Numbered from the stretch's first letter, positions 9,097 through 18,786 are shown. The stretch: DNA of 44,188 nucleotides from Acidobacteriota bacterium (GCA_028876395.1 JAGWRX010000074.1:1-44188); one strand, 5' to 3'. A program made the numbers and translations. Notes: generated from the letters alone by a model not told the origin.

Positions 9097-10091
9097 GGCT
9101 TCGCTGCCGGCGTCAGTTGCATGTGCGTCGCCGAGTTTTTGTTCTCTGCATCGGCCTGCTTTGCCGCCGTGGCAAGCTCGCGTTCCGAGTCTTCCTTGCG
9201 CCCCAGCCGCGCCAGCGTCAGCCCCAGGTAGTAGTGGCAGGGCGCATAGTCGGGAGCCGCCGCAATGGCACGCTCCAGAAAATCCTTTGCCTGGTCGTAG
9301 TGCTTCTGCCTGAAATACGCTTCTCCCGTGCCTTCCAGGGCGCCGCCATGTTTCGGGTCGCGCTCCAGCGTCTTGCTGAACTGCTTGATCGCCTCGCCAA
9401 AGTCGCCCTGTTTCAGCGCAAGGTCGCCCAGCTCAAAATACGATTCCGTCTGTACCGGCTGCAGCTCCACTGAGCGCGCGAACTCTGCCTGCGCCTTGTC
9501 GAATTGCAATCCAACCTGATAAATGCGCCCCAGTCCGTAATGAGCGCTGGCATCGTTGGGCCGCAGCTTCAGATAGGCCTGCATCTTCTCTTCGGCCGGA
9601 GCAAGCTGGCCCAGATCCATCTTCACCCGTGCCAGCCCGTACAAGATATTCGGATCGCCCGGATTCAGCTGCTCCGCGGCTGCCAGCGATTTGTCCGCGT
9701 CCGTGAAAAGACGCATTTGATCCTCAAGAATGCCCAGGTCGAAGAGCAGGCGCGCATTGTGCGGCGCAAATTGCTGCGCGCGCAGCAGCGTCTGCAGCGC
9801 GTCATTCATCTTTCCCGCTGCGCGCGCTTCCAGCGCCAGGTGTTCGCTGGCCGCAACCTCGCCCGCCTGCGCCTCTGCGTTGTTTGGCTCCGCGCTCAGC
9901 GCGGCCTCGAATGCATCGCGCGCCTCGGCAGCCTTACCGGCCTGCAGCAGCGCTGCACCATCCGCCTGCGAGGCAGCCTGCTGCGCCGGCGCGGAACCTG
10001 CGCCCACACCACAGGCAAGTGCAACAATCACGACATGCAATCGAGAGAACACGGCGGAAATACGCGTCAGATGCACTGCGGCGCTCCTCAT
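9093..10091 (-). CDS. Secreted TPR-repeat protein
   Basis: An exported helical-repeat protein of about 332 residues. The signal region contains VVIVALACGVGAGSAPA. It is followed by tandem 34-residue TPR units over nearly the whole mature chain, for example DASAHYGLGRIYQ, TESYFELGDLALKQGDF and YAPCHYYLGLTLARLGR. TPRs mediate protein-protein contacts; the partner is unknown. ATG 10091 is chosen. A TTG at 10103 in the same frame is an alternative, and neither has a strong ribosome binding site. The gene overlaps the downstream CRTAC1 gene by four bases, so the TPR protein and the CRTAC1 propeller are made together and may act as a pair. It lies downstream of the large receptor but behind a terminator. 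Confidence 0.85.
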   Translation of the reverse strand: MRSAAVHLTRISAVFSRLHVVIVALACGVGAGSAPAQQAASQADGAALLQAGKAAEARDAFEAALSAEPNNAEAQAGEVAASEHLALEARAAGKMNDALQTLLRAQQFAPHNARLLFDLGILEDQMRLFTDADKSLAAAEQLNPGDPNILYGLARVKMDLGQLAPAEEKMQAYLKLRPNDASAHYGLGRIYQVGLQFDKAQAEFARSVELQPVQTESYFELGDLALKQGDFGEAIKQFSKTLERDPKHGGALEGTGEAYFRQKHYDQAKDFLERAIAAAPDYAPCHYYLGLTLARLGRKEDSERELATAAKQADAENKNSATHMQLTPAAKP

Positions 10092-10166
10092 CCATTTTAT
10101 CAACCATCACGGATAGTCCCATGCCTCGCGCGCGTCTCCCATATCATCAAGGATTCTCTGGTCCGC

Positions 10167-10197
10167 AAAAAAAGAAGGTCAAGCCTGGCTTGACCTT
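10167..10197 (-). terminator. Factor-independent terminator of TonB receptor 1
   Basis: A perfect 10-bp stem (10175-10184 with 10188-10197) has a 3-base loop. On the minus strand it is followed by CTTTTTTT (10174-10167). It lies 102 bp after the receptor stop and just ahead of the TPR-CRTAC1 pair, so readthrough would set the receptor to partner ratio. A second GC-rich imperfect hairpin lies at about 10256-10286. Confidence 0.85.
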
Positions 10198-10298
10198 TGG
10201 AGATCACATGAGTGCCGCGTCTTTTTAGACGCTGGCGTGTACAACCTTGAGATTGCGGGGCGCCCCGGCATCGCACCGGAGCACCCCTTGTCAGACGG

Positions 10299-13200
10299 TT
10301 AGAAGTTGATGCGGCCTGTGAGCTGCAGGTTACGCGGGCCGTAATCAACATACATGGGAATACCAAAACCAGTGGAGACCTGCGGTGTGCCATCCGCAGC
10401 GTACGACGGAGAATCGGCCGGCTCCATATCGGGCATGCCCATGCGGTGACGGTTGAAAGCGTCGATCGCCTCCACCTTGAACTGGAACTTCACCCGCTCG
10501 GTAATCGAGAAGTTCTTCAGCAGGCTGAAGTCCTCGCTCAACCACATCGGTCCGGTGATCGCCTCCGTCACGCGCGGAATGCCCGTGCCGAAGACAAACG
10601 GATCGTACGAGCAGCCGTCCGCGCAATCCGGTGACGGCTTGCGCAGCCAGGTTTGCCCGGTGGAGGTAACGCCTTCGCGGTTCATGTCCACAAAGGCCGC
10701 GTCCGCCAGCGATACGCCGGGGTCCGTCGAACCTCCCTGTCCCGCAGGCCGATAGGCCGGCTTGAACCACGTCTGCTGGTTAAAGAAGCTCGGCTTGTTC
10801 TTGTTCTTCCGGTAGTCCGAGCTCGCAAAGTTGTTGCCAAATGCGCCTGCGCCCAGCGTAAACCGGAAGCAGTTCTGGAAGTAAGCGGCGCCCGATGCGC
10901 AGCCAAAGTCCACTGGCTGCCCGCTCTGGTAGCGCTGAATGGCGCCAATCTCCCATCCGCCGACCACGGCATCGAGCAGCCTGTTCTGATTCAGGAACCG
11001 CTGTCCTTTTCCGAACGGAAGCTCGTACAGGTAGCTGATGGAGAGCTGCTGTGGGATGTTCTGAACACTGACAGCCTTCTCCAGGCGCAGATTATTCGAG
11101 TTCTGCGTCTGCGAGCGGTAGCCGACATAGGCGAACGGAATCGTCGAGTCGGCATCCGTTTCATTCTTCGACCACGTGTAGGACACCTGCAGGTTGAAGC
11201 CCTGGCGGAAGCGGCGGTTCAGTGAAGCAACCATCGCCTCATACGAGGAGTGGCCCACGTTCTCCAGACAGCAGTCCCCAGCCAGGTAGTCATACTGCGG
11301 GAACGGACGCAGCGCCTGGCCGAGGTTGCCCATGAACGTCGAGTATGGAGCAGTGACGCCCATCGACGAGCCGCCCTGCGTGGTGATGGCCGAGCCGATA
11401 TCGCTGAGGTGATCGCCCAGCGAGAAGTACTTCGGGTCGATGTTGTTGTCGTTCGTCAGGAAGCCCGAGTGCAGGTTCTGCGACGCCTGCCCCATGTAGC
11501 CCAGCGTGAAGATCAGGTCCTGCGCAACTTCGTCCTGCACTTGCAGACCCCAGCTGGTGGTCATGGAAGGCCGGCCGAATTGGGGCTTGATGATTTCCCC
11601 GCCCACCGGAATGAACTGCCCCGGCACGCCCGTCAGCTGCCCCGGATCGGTGCTCGGAGCAAAGAACGACTTCGTCCATTGCGGCTCGCCCGAGTCCAGC
11701 ATGAATGCCGGCGTAAACGCTGCCGCCGTTCCCGGTCCAGAGTAAAAGCTGCCCGTCGAGCGCCCCTGCGTGTAGCCCAGCGTCATCGAACTGCCGAAGT
11801 CGCTGTACTGCAGCGGACCGTAAATGATGCCCGCCCCGCCGCGGATCACAGCCTTGTCGTTCGAGCCAGGAAGCACGTACGCAAAGCCCACGCGCGGACC
11901 GATGTCCTTCTTCCACGTCTCGGCCCATGCCGGGTTGCAGCCGTGGCAGGTCTTGGCAAACTCCAGCGCTCCAGGTATGTTCCCCGCCGCCGGATCAGGC
12001 AGCGTATAGCTGAATGCGGATGTGTCATTGTGCGCTTCCTTGCGCGGAATATCCAGGTCGTAGCGCAGGCCCAGGTTCACCGTCAGCCTGGGCGTCAGCT
12101 TGATATCGTCCTGGATAAAGCCCCCCATGTACACCGAGTTCCAGCGCGGGTTGTTGTTGTAGACCGTCTGCCCGCCGTTGTCCACTGCGCCCAGCAGGAA
12201 GCTCGCAAAGCTGTTGCCGCTCTGGAACTGCGGAACATTGGCCAGCGCGGCCACGTCCGTCTCGCTGCGCAGGAAGTTGATCGTCGGGATGTTCACCTGG
12301 ATCACCGAGTACTGCTGATGCCGCCAGTCAAAGCCGAACTTGAAGCTGTTGCGGCCCTTCTGCCAGCTCACAATGTCGTTGAAGCGCAGGCCGTTGTCGA
12401 TGTTGTCGCCGTTGTTGCCCACACCCCAGCTGGTGAACGAATCCAGCCCGTCCCAGTGAACCAGAGGAAACGAGTTCGAATAAAAGTTCGGTGCACCCGC
12501 CGCCGCAATGTTGTTGGCATTGCCAATCTGGTAGGCAAAGTTCTTGCTGTTCGTGCGGTTGTACCCCACGTTCATGTGGTTCAGCATGTTCGGCGTGAAC
12601 GCGTAGTCCCACCCGACGCGGATGTAGTGCGTCTGGAAATCCTGCGGATAACCCGCATTGTTGAAGGGAATGGGAAGGTTCACGGGGTCGTGGACTGAGA
12701 AGTTGTCGCGCGAGCTGTAGGAGCCGAAAATCTTGCTCTTGTCGCTGAACGTGTGGTCGATCCGCACCGTGTAGGTGGTGTTCTCCCATGGCCGGACATA
12801 CGACTGAGAGTAGTTGTTCTGGAAACCAAACAGCGTCGGCGTCGCAGGCTGGTTCGGGGCGGGGAAGCCCTTCAGCAACGATGCCGCCGCGCCGCTCTTG
12901 CCCGTGCTGATCTTGTTCCCGGGGAATGGATAGCGGCAGGGAATACCCGACGGGTTCGTCGCCGACACCGTCGCGTTGGTCGTCGCCGGATCAAAAATCT
13001 GGTTCTGAAGCACAGGCTCGCCCGTGCAGGGATTGATGACTGTCGTCGGACCACCCAGAATTGCCGAAAAGTCGCCGTTGACTTCATCCGGCGTGGGAAT
13101 GGTGGACTGCACCGTCGAGCCCTGGTGCAGCTTGTACTGCTCCCATGCGAAGAAGAAGAACGTGTTGTCCGTGCCGTTAAACAGCTTGGGAAGCCGCACA

Positions 13201-14150
13201 GGCCCGCCCAGCGTGCCGCCGTAGTCAAACTTGCTGTCCTGCGGCCGTTGATAGCTGCAATAGGTGCCCGGCTTGCAATACAGGCTCGCGTAGCCGTTGT
13301 TGAACCAGTTGTTGGCGTCAAAGGCCGCGTTCTTCACAATCGTGAACGCCGTGCCGTGATATTGATTCGTGCCCGCCTTGGTGGCAAAGCTCTCAAAGCC
13401 CGCCGTCGTGCGCCCATACTCCGCTGAAGGAATCGACGTCGTTACCTTGAATTCCTGCAGCGCTTCAATCGAGGGCGCGGTCTCGTCGAACGACGAGCCG
13501 TTCTCACTGCGCGTGATGCTTGCGCCGTCCAGCATCACTTCCGCGCCGTAGCTCTGGCCGCCGGCCAGCTTGGCAAAGAACACACCGTTCGAGTTCAGAC
13601 CCGTCGGGCCGCCGCTGCCCGGACCCGTTGTGCCCGGCACCAGAAAGGCGAACGTTTCAGGAGAGCGAAGACCGCCAACGCCCGTGGCAAGCGACAACGG
13701 CAGATCTTCAATCTGCCTTTGAGAGATCGTCCCGCTGATTTCAGAGGACTCAGTCTGGATCGCCGGAGCGCTGGCGTCCACCGTTACGGTCTCACTCGCC
13801 GCGCCCGGCTTCAGCACCACATTCAGCGGCGTCACCGAGTTGATGGTGATCAGCACGCCCTTGTTGCTGGACGTGGCAAACCCCGGGGCCGAGACGTTCA
13901 CGTTGTAGCGGCCGATGGCCAGCTCGGGAATGCGAAAGGCTCCAGCGGATGTAGACACCGCCTGACGCGTCGTGCCGGTTTCGGTTTGCGTGGCCACAAT
14001 CTGCGCCCCGGCGATGACCGCACCGGAAGTGTCCTTGACAACCCCAGCCAGTTCTCCGCGTGTGGATTGCGCGATTGCAGCGAGGGGGATGGTCAATACA
14101 GTCAGCAGAAGGACGCACGCCCACCTGCCCATTTGTTGACTTCGTGTCAT
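10299..14150 (-). CDS. Oar-like TonB-dependent outer-membrane receptor (1)
   Basis: A 1283-residue outer-membrane receptor. After the signal peptide (WACVLLLTVLTIPLAAIA) comes a carboxypeptidase-regulatory-like domain (GELAGVVKDTSGAVIAGAQI ... TSAGAFRIPELAIGRYNV). A plug-like region follows (EVMLDGASITRSENGSSFDE, AEYGRTTAGFESFATKAGT), then a long beta-barrel ending in the aromatic residue expected for BAM recognition (LQLTGRINF). Receptors of this type import large or bulky substrates using TonB energy; no TonB/ExbBD genes are in the window. The start at 14150 is chosen because AGGAGAGG lies six bases upstream; an in-frame ATG at 14183 is less likely. The TPR/CRTAC1/GH43 neighbours suggest glycan uptake, but the substrate is inferred. 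Confidence 0.9.
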   Translation of the reverse strand: MTRSQQMGRWACVLLLTVLTIPLAAIAQSTRGELAGVVKDTSGAVIAGAQIVATQTETGTTRQAVSTSAGAFRIPELAIGRYNVNVSAPGFATSSNKGVLITINSVTPLNVVLKPGAASETVTVDASAPAIQTESSEISGTISQRQIEDLPLSLATGVGGLRSPETFAFLVPGTTGPGSGGPTGLNSNGVFFAKLAGGQSYGAEVMLDGASITRSENGSSFDETAPSIEALQEFKVTTSIPSAEYGRTTAGFESFATKAGTNQYHGTAFTIVKNAAFDANNWFNNGYASLYCKPGTYCSYQRPQDSKFDYGGTLGGPVRLPKLFNGTDNTFFFFAWEQYKLHQGSTVQSTIPTPDEVNGDFSAILGGPTTVINPCTGEPVLQNQIFDPATTNATVSATNPSGIPCRYPFPGNKISTGKSGAAASLLKGFPAPNQPATPTLFGFQNNYSQSYVRPWENTTYTVRIDHTFSDKSKIFGSYSSRDNFSVHDPVNLPIPFNNAGYPQDFQTHYIRVGWDYAFTPNMLNHMNVGYNRTNSKNFAYQIGNANNIAAAGAPNFYSNSFPLVHWDGLDSFTSWGVGNNGDNIDNGLRFNDIVSWQKGRNSFKFGFDWRHQQYSVIQVNIPTINFLRSETDVAALANVPQFQSGNSFASFLLGAVDNGGQTVYNNNPRWNSVYMGGFIQDDIKLTPRLTVNLGLRYDLDIPRKEAHNDTSAFSYTLPDPAAGNIPGALEFAKTCHGCNPAWAETWKKDIGPRVGFAYVLPGSNDKAVIRGGAGIIYGPLQYSDFGSSMTLGYTQGRSTGSFYSGPGTAAAFTPAFMLDSGEPQWTKSFFAPSTDPGQLTGVPGQFIPVGGEIIKPQFGRPSMTTSWGLQVQDEVAQDLIFTLGYMGQASQNLHSGFLTNDNNIDPKYFSLGDHLSDIGSAITTQGGSSMGVTAPYSTFMGNLGQALRPFPQYDYLAGDCCLENVGHSSYEAMVASLNRRFRQGFNLQVSYTWSKNETDADSTIPFAYVGYRSQTQNSNNLRLEKAVSVQNIPQQLSISYLYELPFGKGQRFLNQNRLLDAVVGGWEIGAIQRYQSGQPVDFGCASGAAYFQNCFRFTLGAGAFGNNFASSDYRKNKNKPSFFNQQTWFKPAYRPAGQGGSTDPGVSLADAAFVDMNREGVTSTGQTWLRKPSPDCADGCSYDPFVFGTGIPRVTEAITGPMWLSEDFSLLKNFSITERVKFQFKVEAIDAFNRHRMGMPDMEPADSPSYAADGTPQVSTGFGIPMYVDYGPRNLQLTGRINF

Positions 14151-14818
14151 TTTTTGCCTCTCCTGAATGGAAACCTGGTTCAAGACGTTCTATGCACTCT
14201 TGAGCAAGCGTTTTCTTGCTTTCGTCCATCTCGCCAGGCGCAGAAGCCCCAGTGAGGAACGGAGCAAATTTTAGCCAGCCGCTGCAAAGATTGTCAAGCC
14301 CGCAAACTGCCGAGGATCTCCAGGCCCGGCTTGAACGCAACTCGCCCGATTCCAATCAAGCCCCCCGGCAAGGCCCCGCGCGTGTTGTGAAGTTGACATC
14401 ATTGTCCTTCTGTTAGTAATTGATATATATATATTTACTTGGACATACTCCTCTTCCTTCAGGTGTGCTGCGAGGCGTTCCAGCCGGCCGCCGCTGCGCC
14501 CCATCCGCTCCACGCTGAGGAGCGTTTCAGCCCTCTCTCCACCCCAGACCGTGCCCCTCCCCCACTTCGATCTGGCCCCCGTCCACCGATGCAAAAATGC
14601 CCGAAGAAAATCGATTTCCGACTTGCGTCTGGGGCATTCTGCATCGAAATGCGAGAACGTTTTCTGATAAAATTGTGCGGCCCGCGGATGAGAAGCATTC
14701 ACCGCACCAGGCCGCTGCGCCGCCTCAGGCTTTGCGCCTGCCGGGGCTCCGCGCAGATGCCGACAATGCAATTTAAGATAGCGGCAAGCTGCGTCACGTA
14801 CTCACGGGGGGGAATCTG
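14151..14818. other. Divergent regulatory region between receptor 1 and a TPR gene
   Basis: This 668-bp region has no convincing gene. It contains an AT stretch with TGATATATATATATTTAC (about 14420-14437) that is unusually AT-rich for this genome, and a plus-strand TTGACA at about 14392. It also holds two palindromes upstream of the TPR gene: AAATCGATTT at 14608-14617, and an AACGTT-centred element at 14656-14661. Control elements for both divergent units are expected here. Confidence 0.5.
14656..14673 (+). promoter_or_regulatory. Candidate extended -10 promoter with overlapping LacI-type half-palindrome
   Basis: TGATAAAAT (14665-14673) is an extended -10 element (TGn plus TAAAAT), which tolerates the poor -35 seen here. 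Immediately upstream, GAGAACGTTTTCTG centres on AACGTT at 14656-14661 and would fall in the promoter spacer. A similar palindrome lies between the two GH43 genes at 18847-18859. The predicted transcript starts near 14680, about 140 bases before the TPR gene. Confidence 0.4.
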
Positions 14819-15970
14819 ATGATGGGCCGGTCTTGTCGAGCGCTTTTCGCTGTCCTCATCCTCGGCGTACTTGCCGCCCCTCTCGCGCTGCGGGCTGCAC
14901 AGGCAGCGCCCTCTGACGCCGACGTCCTCCAGATGCTGCGCCGCGGAGCCCAGGCCATCCACGAGGGCCGCCCCGCAGACGCCGAGAAGGATTTCCGCCA
15001 GGCCATCGCCGCTGCCCCGCAATTGCCTGACGGCTACCTCGGCCTCGGCATGCTCCAGTTGCGCGAAGGCAAAGCCGCAGACGCCGCGCAGGCGCTCTCA
15101 AAAGCCATCGAGCTCAATCCGCAGACCCCCGGCGCGCACATGTTCCTCGGCATCGCCCAATACCAGATGAACCAGCTCGACGCCGCCATCACATCCTTGA
15201 ACCAGGAGACCGCCCTGCAGCCAGCCAACCCTGAGGCGCTCACCTGGCTCGGCATGGCCCAGCTGGCCGCCGGCCACCCCGAGCTGGCCACCGGCCCGCT
15301 CGATCGCGCCTTCGCGCTCAGCCCCAAGGATGCCAACATCCTCGACTACCGCGCCCGCGCCCACACCCAGGTCGCCCAACAGTGCTTCCAGCAGCTCTAC
15401 GCGCTCGACCCCGGCTCCTGGCACGTGCATCGCGCGTTGGCGGAGATGTTCTCCGCATCCAAACAGCCGGAGCAGGCCATCACCGAATACAAGGCCGCAC
15501 TCGACGAGCAGCCCAACAATCCCGATCTCTACGAAGCGCTCGGCAATGAGTACCAGCGCATCGGCCGCACCGCCGACGCAGCCAAAGCCTATGAGCAGCA
15601 GCTCAAGCTCAACCCCGGCAACCCCATCGCTCTCTTCAACCTCGGCAAGATTCACGTCGACAGCGATGAGCCCGCGCTCGGTATCCCCCTGCTGCAGCAG
15701 GCCATCGACGCGCACGCCAGCCCCGCGCCAGCCCTGTACTACCTCGGCCTCGGGTACTCCAAGTCCGGCCAGTATCAGCAGGCCGCTGAGGCACTGGAAA
15801 AAAGCCTCGCCAGCCAGCCCGTGCCCTTCGTCGAACAGAACGCATGGTACGCGCTGGTGCGCGTCTATCAAAGGTTGAACCGCCCCGCCGATTCGCAGCA
15901 CGCGCTCGATGAGTTCAAGCGCCTCAAGGCTGCCGCTGCGGCACACACGCCCGGCCCTACGCCCCGCTAG
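14819..15970 (+). CDS. Secreted TPR-repeat protein
   Basis: An exported TPR protein of 383 residues. The signal peptide (CRALFAVLILGVLAAPLALRAAQA) leads into about nine TPR-like helical pairs, e.g. LPDGYLGLGMLQLREGKAAD, TPGAHMFLGIAQYQMNQLDA, PDLYEALGNEYQRIGRTADA and APALYYLGLGYSKSGQYQQA. The start ATG at 14819 follows a G-rich run (GGGGGGG). The protein is likely periplasmic or outer-membrane facing and is a binding scaffold by family; the partner is unknown. It converges with the CRTAC1 gene at 15976 with only five bases between the stop codons and no terminator between them. Confidence 0.85.
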   Translation: MMGRSCRALFAVLILGVLAAPLALRAAQAAPSDADVLQMLRRGAQAIHEGRPADAEKDFRQAIAAAPQLPDGYLGLGMLQLREGKAADAAQALSKAIELNPQTPGAHMFLGIAQYQMNQLDAAITSLNQETALQPANPEALTWLGMAQLAAGHPELATGPLDRAFALSPKDANILDYRARAHTQVAQQCFQQLYALDPGSWHVHRALAEMFSASKQPEQAITEYKAALDEQPNNPDLYEALGNEYQRIGRTADAAKAYEQQLKLNPGNPIALFNLGKIHVDSDEPALGIPLLQQAIDAHASPAPALYYLGLGYSKSGQYQQAAEALEKSLASQPVPFVEQNAWYALVRVYQRLNRPADSQHALDEFKRLKAAAAAHTPGPTPR

Positions 15971-15975
15971 TTCGC

Positions 15976-17676
15976 TTACTGCCGCGGTTCTTCCACCGTC
16001 ACCATGCGGTCGCCGGCCACATTCTTCAGCTCCTGCACAATCCCGCTCGGCCAGCGAATCTCCACGCTCTCAGCGCTCGCATCCGCGCCCAGCCCGAAGT
16101 GCGCCCGCGGGTCGCTCGACGACAGATAACCGCTCGCCGTCGTCACCGTCACCCACTGCGAACCCTTGGATGTTGTCACCTTTATCACCGCGCCAATCCC
16201 ATCGCGATTGCTCATGTGCCCCACCAGCTTGAGCGTCAGCCAGTAGTTGCTCGACTCCGTTTCGTTGCGCAGCACGTGCGCCGGCCCGCCATTGGTCGAC
16301 ACCACCGCGTCGATTCTGCCGTCGTTATCAATGTCGCCAATCGCCATGCCGCGCCCCACCCACGCCTCATGAAAAATCTCGCCCGACATGGACGACACAT
16401 CCACAAACCGCGTGCCCGTATTGCGCAGCAGCATCATTGGCTCGCGATAATGCAGTTGCGGATAGCTCTTTTCCACCGTGTCCAGATCGTGCCCCTGCGC
16501 AATCAGCAGGTCCTTCCACCCGTCGTTGTCGTAGTCGATAAAGCGCAGGCTCCATCCCGAGTGCAGCAGCGTCATGCGCCCCACGCCCGTCGAGTAGCTC
16601 GCATAGTCAAACGTGCCATCGTGCGCATTGTGGTAGAGTGCGTACTTCTGATTCGCCAGGTTCGTCACCACCACGTCCGGCCAGCCGTCGTTGTCGTAGT
16701 CGCTGAAGTCCACGCCCATGCCCGCATACGTGCGCCCGTCGCCGTCCACGGCCACCGCCGACTCCAGCCCGACCTCCTCAAACGTTCCGTCCTTCTTCTG
16801 GTGAAACAGGAACTCCGGCATCGAGTCATTGGACACAAAAATATCCATGCGCCCGTCGCGGTCATAGTCGGCAATGGCGATGCCCAGCGCCTTGGCCGGC
16901 TTGTCCAATCCCAGCTTGTGCGCTTCCTCGGTGAAGTGCCCGTTGCCGTCGTTGTGATACACCAGCATCGTGATCGGCTGAAACACGTCCGGATGGCAAT
17001 AGCCGCGATTCTCCGGCTGTCCGCAGAACTGGTCGTTCCAGTCCCACGTCACGTAGCGGTCCACCACCAGGTCCAGCCGCCCGTCGTTGTCCAGGTCCAC
17101 CCACGCCGCGCTCGACGACCACCCGCCGCCGCCCACCCCGGCCTTGTCCGTCACGTCCGTAAACGTGCAGTTGCCGTTGTTGTGGTAGAGATGATTGCCG
17201 CCGTAGCCGGTCACATACAGGTCTTCGTAGCCGTCGTTGTCATAATCGGCAACCGCCACACCCATGCCGTAGCCCACGCCCTTCAGTCCGGCCTTCTCTG
17301 TGATGTCTTCGAACGTGCCGTCTTTCTTCTGGTGGTACATCCGGTTCCAGTACTCCGGCCCCGTCTTCTGCGGTATCGTTCCCGGCGGCGTCGGATCGGG
17401 ATACGGCGCGCCGTTCACCAGAAACAGGTCCAGCCGCCCGTCGTTGTCGCAGTCAAACAGCGCAACGCCCGACCCCATCGTCTCAATCAGATACTTGCGC
17501 GATGTATGCGGAGCCTGGTGCAGAAAATGAATGCCCGTCTTCGCCGTGATGTCCACAAACTTCCCCGGCGTCAGCGATGCGGGCGGCGCCTGCGCCATGG
17601 TCACGGCGCACAACAGCGGCAGCGCGCCCCGCACTGCCGCCGCCAGCCAACGCCCACCGATTCCTCTCGACCTCAC
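15976..17676 (-). CDS. CRTAC1-family FG-GAP/ASPIC-UnbV secreted protein (copy 2)
   Basis: A 566-residue secreted propeller. An N-terminal signal (LAAAVRGALPLLCAVTMAQA) leads to FVDITAKTGIHFLHQ, the usual opening of this family. Seven blades with calcium-type loops follow: DCDNDGRLD, DYDNDGYED, DLDNDGRLD, DYDRDGRMD, DYDNDGWPD, DYDNDGWKD and DIDNDGRID. An ASPIC/UnbV domain closes the chain (ASGYLSSSDPRAHFGLG, VEIRWPSG). The start codon is GTG. It is 63 bp downstream of the GH43 gene on the same strand, so glycosidase and propeller are probably one operon. This is the best link in the window between a CRTAC1 protein and glycan degradation. The biochemical role is unknown. Confidence 0.88.
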   Translation of the reverse strand: MRSRGIGGRWLAAAVRGALPLLCAVTMAQAPPASLTPGKFVDITAKTGIHFLHQAPHTSRKYLIETMGSGVALFDCDNDGRLDLFLVNGAPYPDPTPPGTIPQKTGPEYWNRMYHQKKDGTFEDITEKAGLKGVGYGMGVAVADYDNDGYEDLYVTGYGGNHLYHNNGNCTFTDVTDKAGVGGGGWSSSAAWVDLDNDGRLDLVVDRYVTWDWNDQFCGQPENRGYCHPDVFQPITMLVYHNDGNGHFTEEAHKLGLDKPAKALGIAIADYDRDGRMDIFVSNDSMPEFLFHQKKDGTFEEVGLESAVAVDGDGRTYAGMGVDFSDYDNDGWPDVVVTNLANQKYALYHNAHDGTFDYASYSTGVGRMTLLHSGWSLRFIDYDNDGWKDLLIAQGHDLDTVEKSYPQLHYREPMMLLRNTGTRFVDVSSMSGEIFHEAWVGRGMAIGDIDNDGRIDAVVSTNGGPAHVLRNETESSNYWLTLKLVGHMSNRDGIGAVIKVTTSKGSQWVTVTTASGYLSSSDPRAHFGLGADASAESVEIRWPSGIVQELKNVAGDRMVTVEEPRQ

Positions 17677-17739
17677 CGCTGCTTCACTGCTCCCATCGCG
17701 GCATTCACTGCGCCTGACTTCCAGTCTCCCACATGCGCT

Positions 17740-18786
17740 CTACTTCGACTCGCCCGTGGTGCCCAGCGCGGCATGCGGCCAGCCGCCCTCCCACGTCAGC
17801 GTGGAGATCTGCAGCGCCGGCTTGCCCGTCGCCGCGTCGTACGCGTGAAAGACAATGATGTCACCCTCCCGCCGCTGCAAGATCGACTCGCCACCCGGCC
17901 CCAGCCAGCGGCTGTTCGCCGTCAGCAGTTGCGTACCGCCGCCCTGCATCATCGGCTTGCCCGTCGCGTCCACATATGGCCCGGTCACCTTGCGCGAGCG
18001 CCCCACCATCGTGCGATAGGTACTGCGCGTCCCGCGGCAGCACAGATCCCACGACACAAACAGGTAGTAGTACCTGCCGTGCCGCACAACAAACGGCGCT
18101 TCCACCGCCTCCCAGTCCGGCGGCAACCCGCGCTGCATCGGGTTCACGTTCGCCGGCCGCGCGCGCGTCGCCAGCGAGTACACCTTCGCATCCGCCGTCG
18201 AAAGCTTGCCCGTCGCCGCGTCAATCCGCCGCATCTTGATGCCCGTCCAGAAGCTGCCGAAGCTCAGCCACGGCTGGCCCTTGTTGTCGAGAACGATATT
18301 TGGATCAATCGCATTGAAGTCATCCGTCTCCGTCGACTTCAGCACCAGTCCCTCATCCCGCCAGTGGTACTTCGGGCTCTTCGGGTCCAGCGTCTCATTC
18401 GTCGCCAGCGCAATCCCAGACGTGTTCTTCCCGAAAAGCGAGTACGCGTAGTACAGGTGATATTTGCCCTCGAAATACGAGACATCCGGCGCCCATAGAT
18501 CCCGCGTCTTCGGGCTCGTCTCGTGAATCCACGCCGGAATTGCATCAAATACCTGCCCGCACAGCGTCCACTCCGTCAAGTTCGTGGAGCAGCGCACGGC
18601 AAACTGCCCGCCCCCCGGCGCGGCACCCGTGGCAAACACGTAATAGGTATCCCCATCCCTGGCAATCGAGGGGTCATGCGTCTTCGGGTAGTCGCCGCTC
18701 AGTTCAAGTGCCTTCGGCCCCTGGCAAAAGAGCGCCGGCGCCAACGCGAGCGCAAGTGCAGCAGGAATCAGGCGGATAGGTCGCAT
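17740..18786 (-). CDS. GH43 glycosidase, endo-arabinanase-like
   Basis: A secreted five-bladed beta-propeller glycoside hydrolase of family 43, 348 residues. The signal peptide is LIPAALALALAPALFCQG. The expected catalytic acids are visible: base Asp in THDPSI (D38), pKa-modulating Asp in NAIDPNI (D161) and acid Glu in VEAPFV (E229). The segment SWDLCCRGTRSTYRTMVGRS resembles the calcium/histidine-site region of arabinan endo-1,5-alpha-L-arabinosidases, but arabinofuranosidase or xylosidase activity is possible. The second ATG (18786) is preferred, since GGGAG lies nine bases before it and abuts the first ATG (18795). The gene is divergent from a second GH43 gene and upstream of CRTAC1 copy 2. 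Confidence 0.85.
   Translation of the reverse strand: MRPIRLIPAALALALAPALFCQGPKALELSGDYPKTHDPSIARDGDTYYVFATGAAPGGGQFAVRCSTNLTEWTLCGQVFDAIPAWIHETSPKTRDLWAPDVSYFEGKYHLYYAYSLFGKNTSGIALATNETLDPKSPKYHWRDEGLVLKSTETDDFNAIDPNIVLDNKGQPWLSFGSFWTGIKMRRIDAATGKLSTADAKVYSLATRARPANVNPMQRGLPPDWEAVEAPFVVRHGRYYYLFVSWDLCCRGTRSTYRTMVGRSRKVTGPYVDATGKPMMQGGGTQLLTANSRWLGPGGESILQRREGDIIVFHAYDAATGKPALQISTLTWEGGWPHAALGTTGESK

Noticed and set aside
16099..18498. Plus-strand open frame of about 800 codons opposite CRTAC1 copy 2 and GH43
   Set aside because: His/Arg/Val-rich antisense shadow of two well-identified genes.
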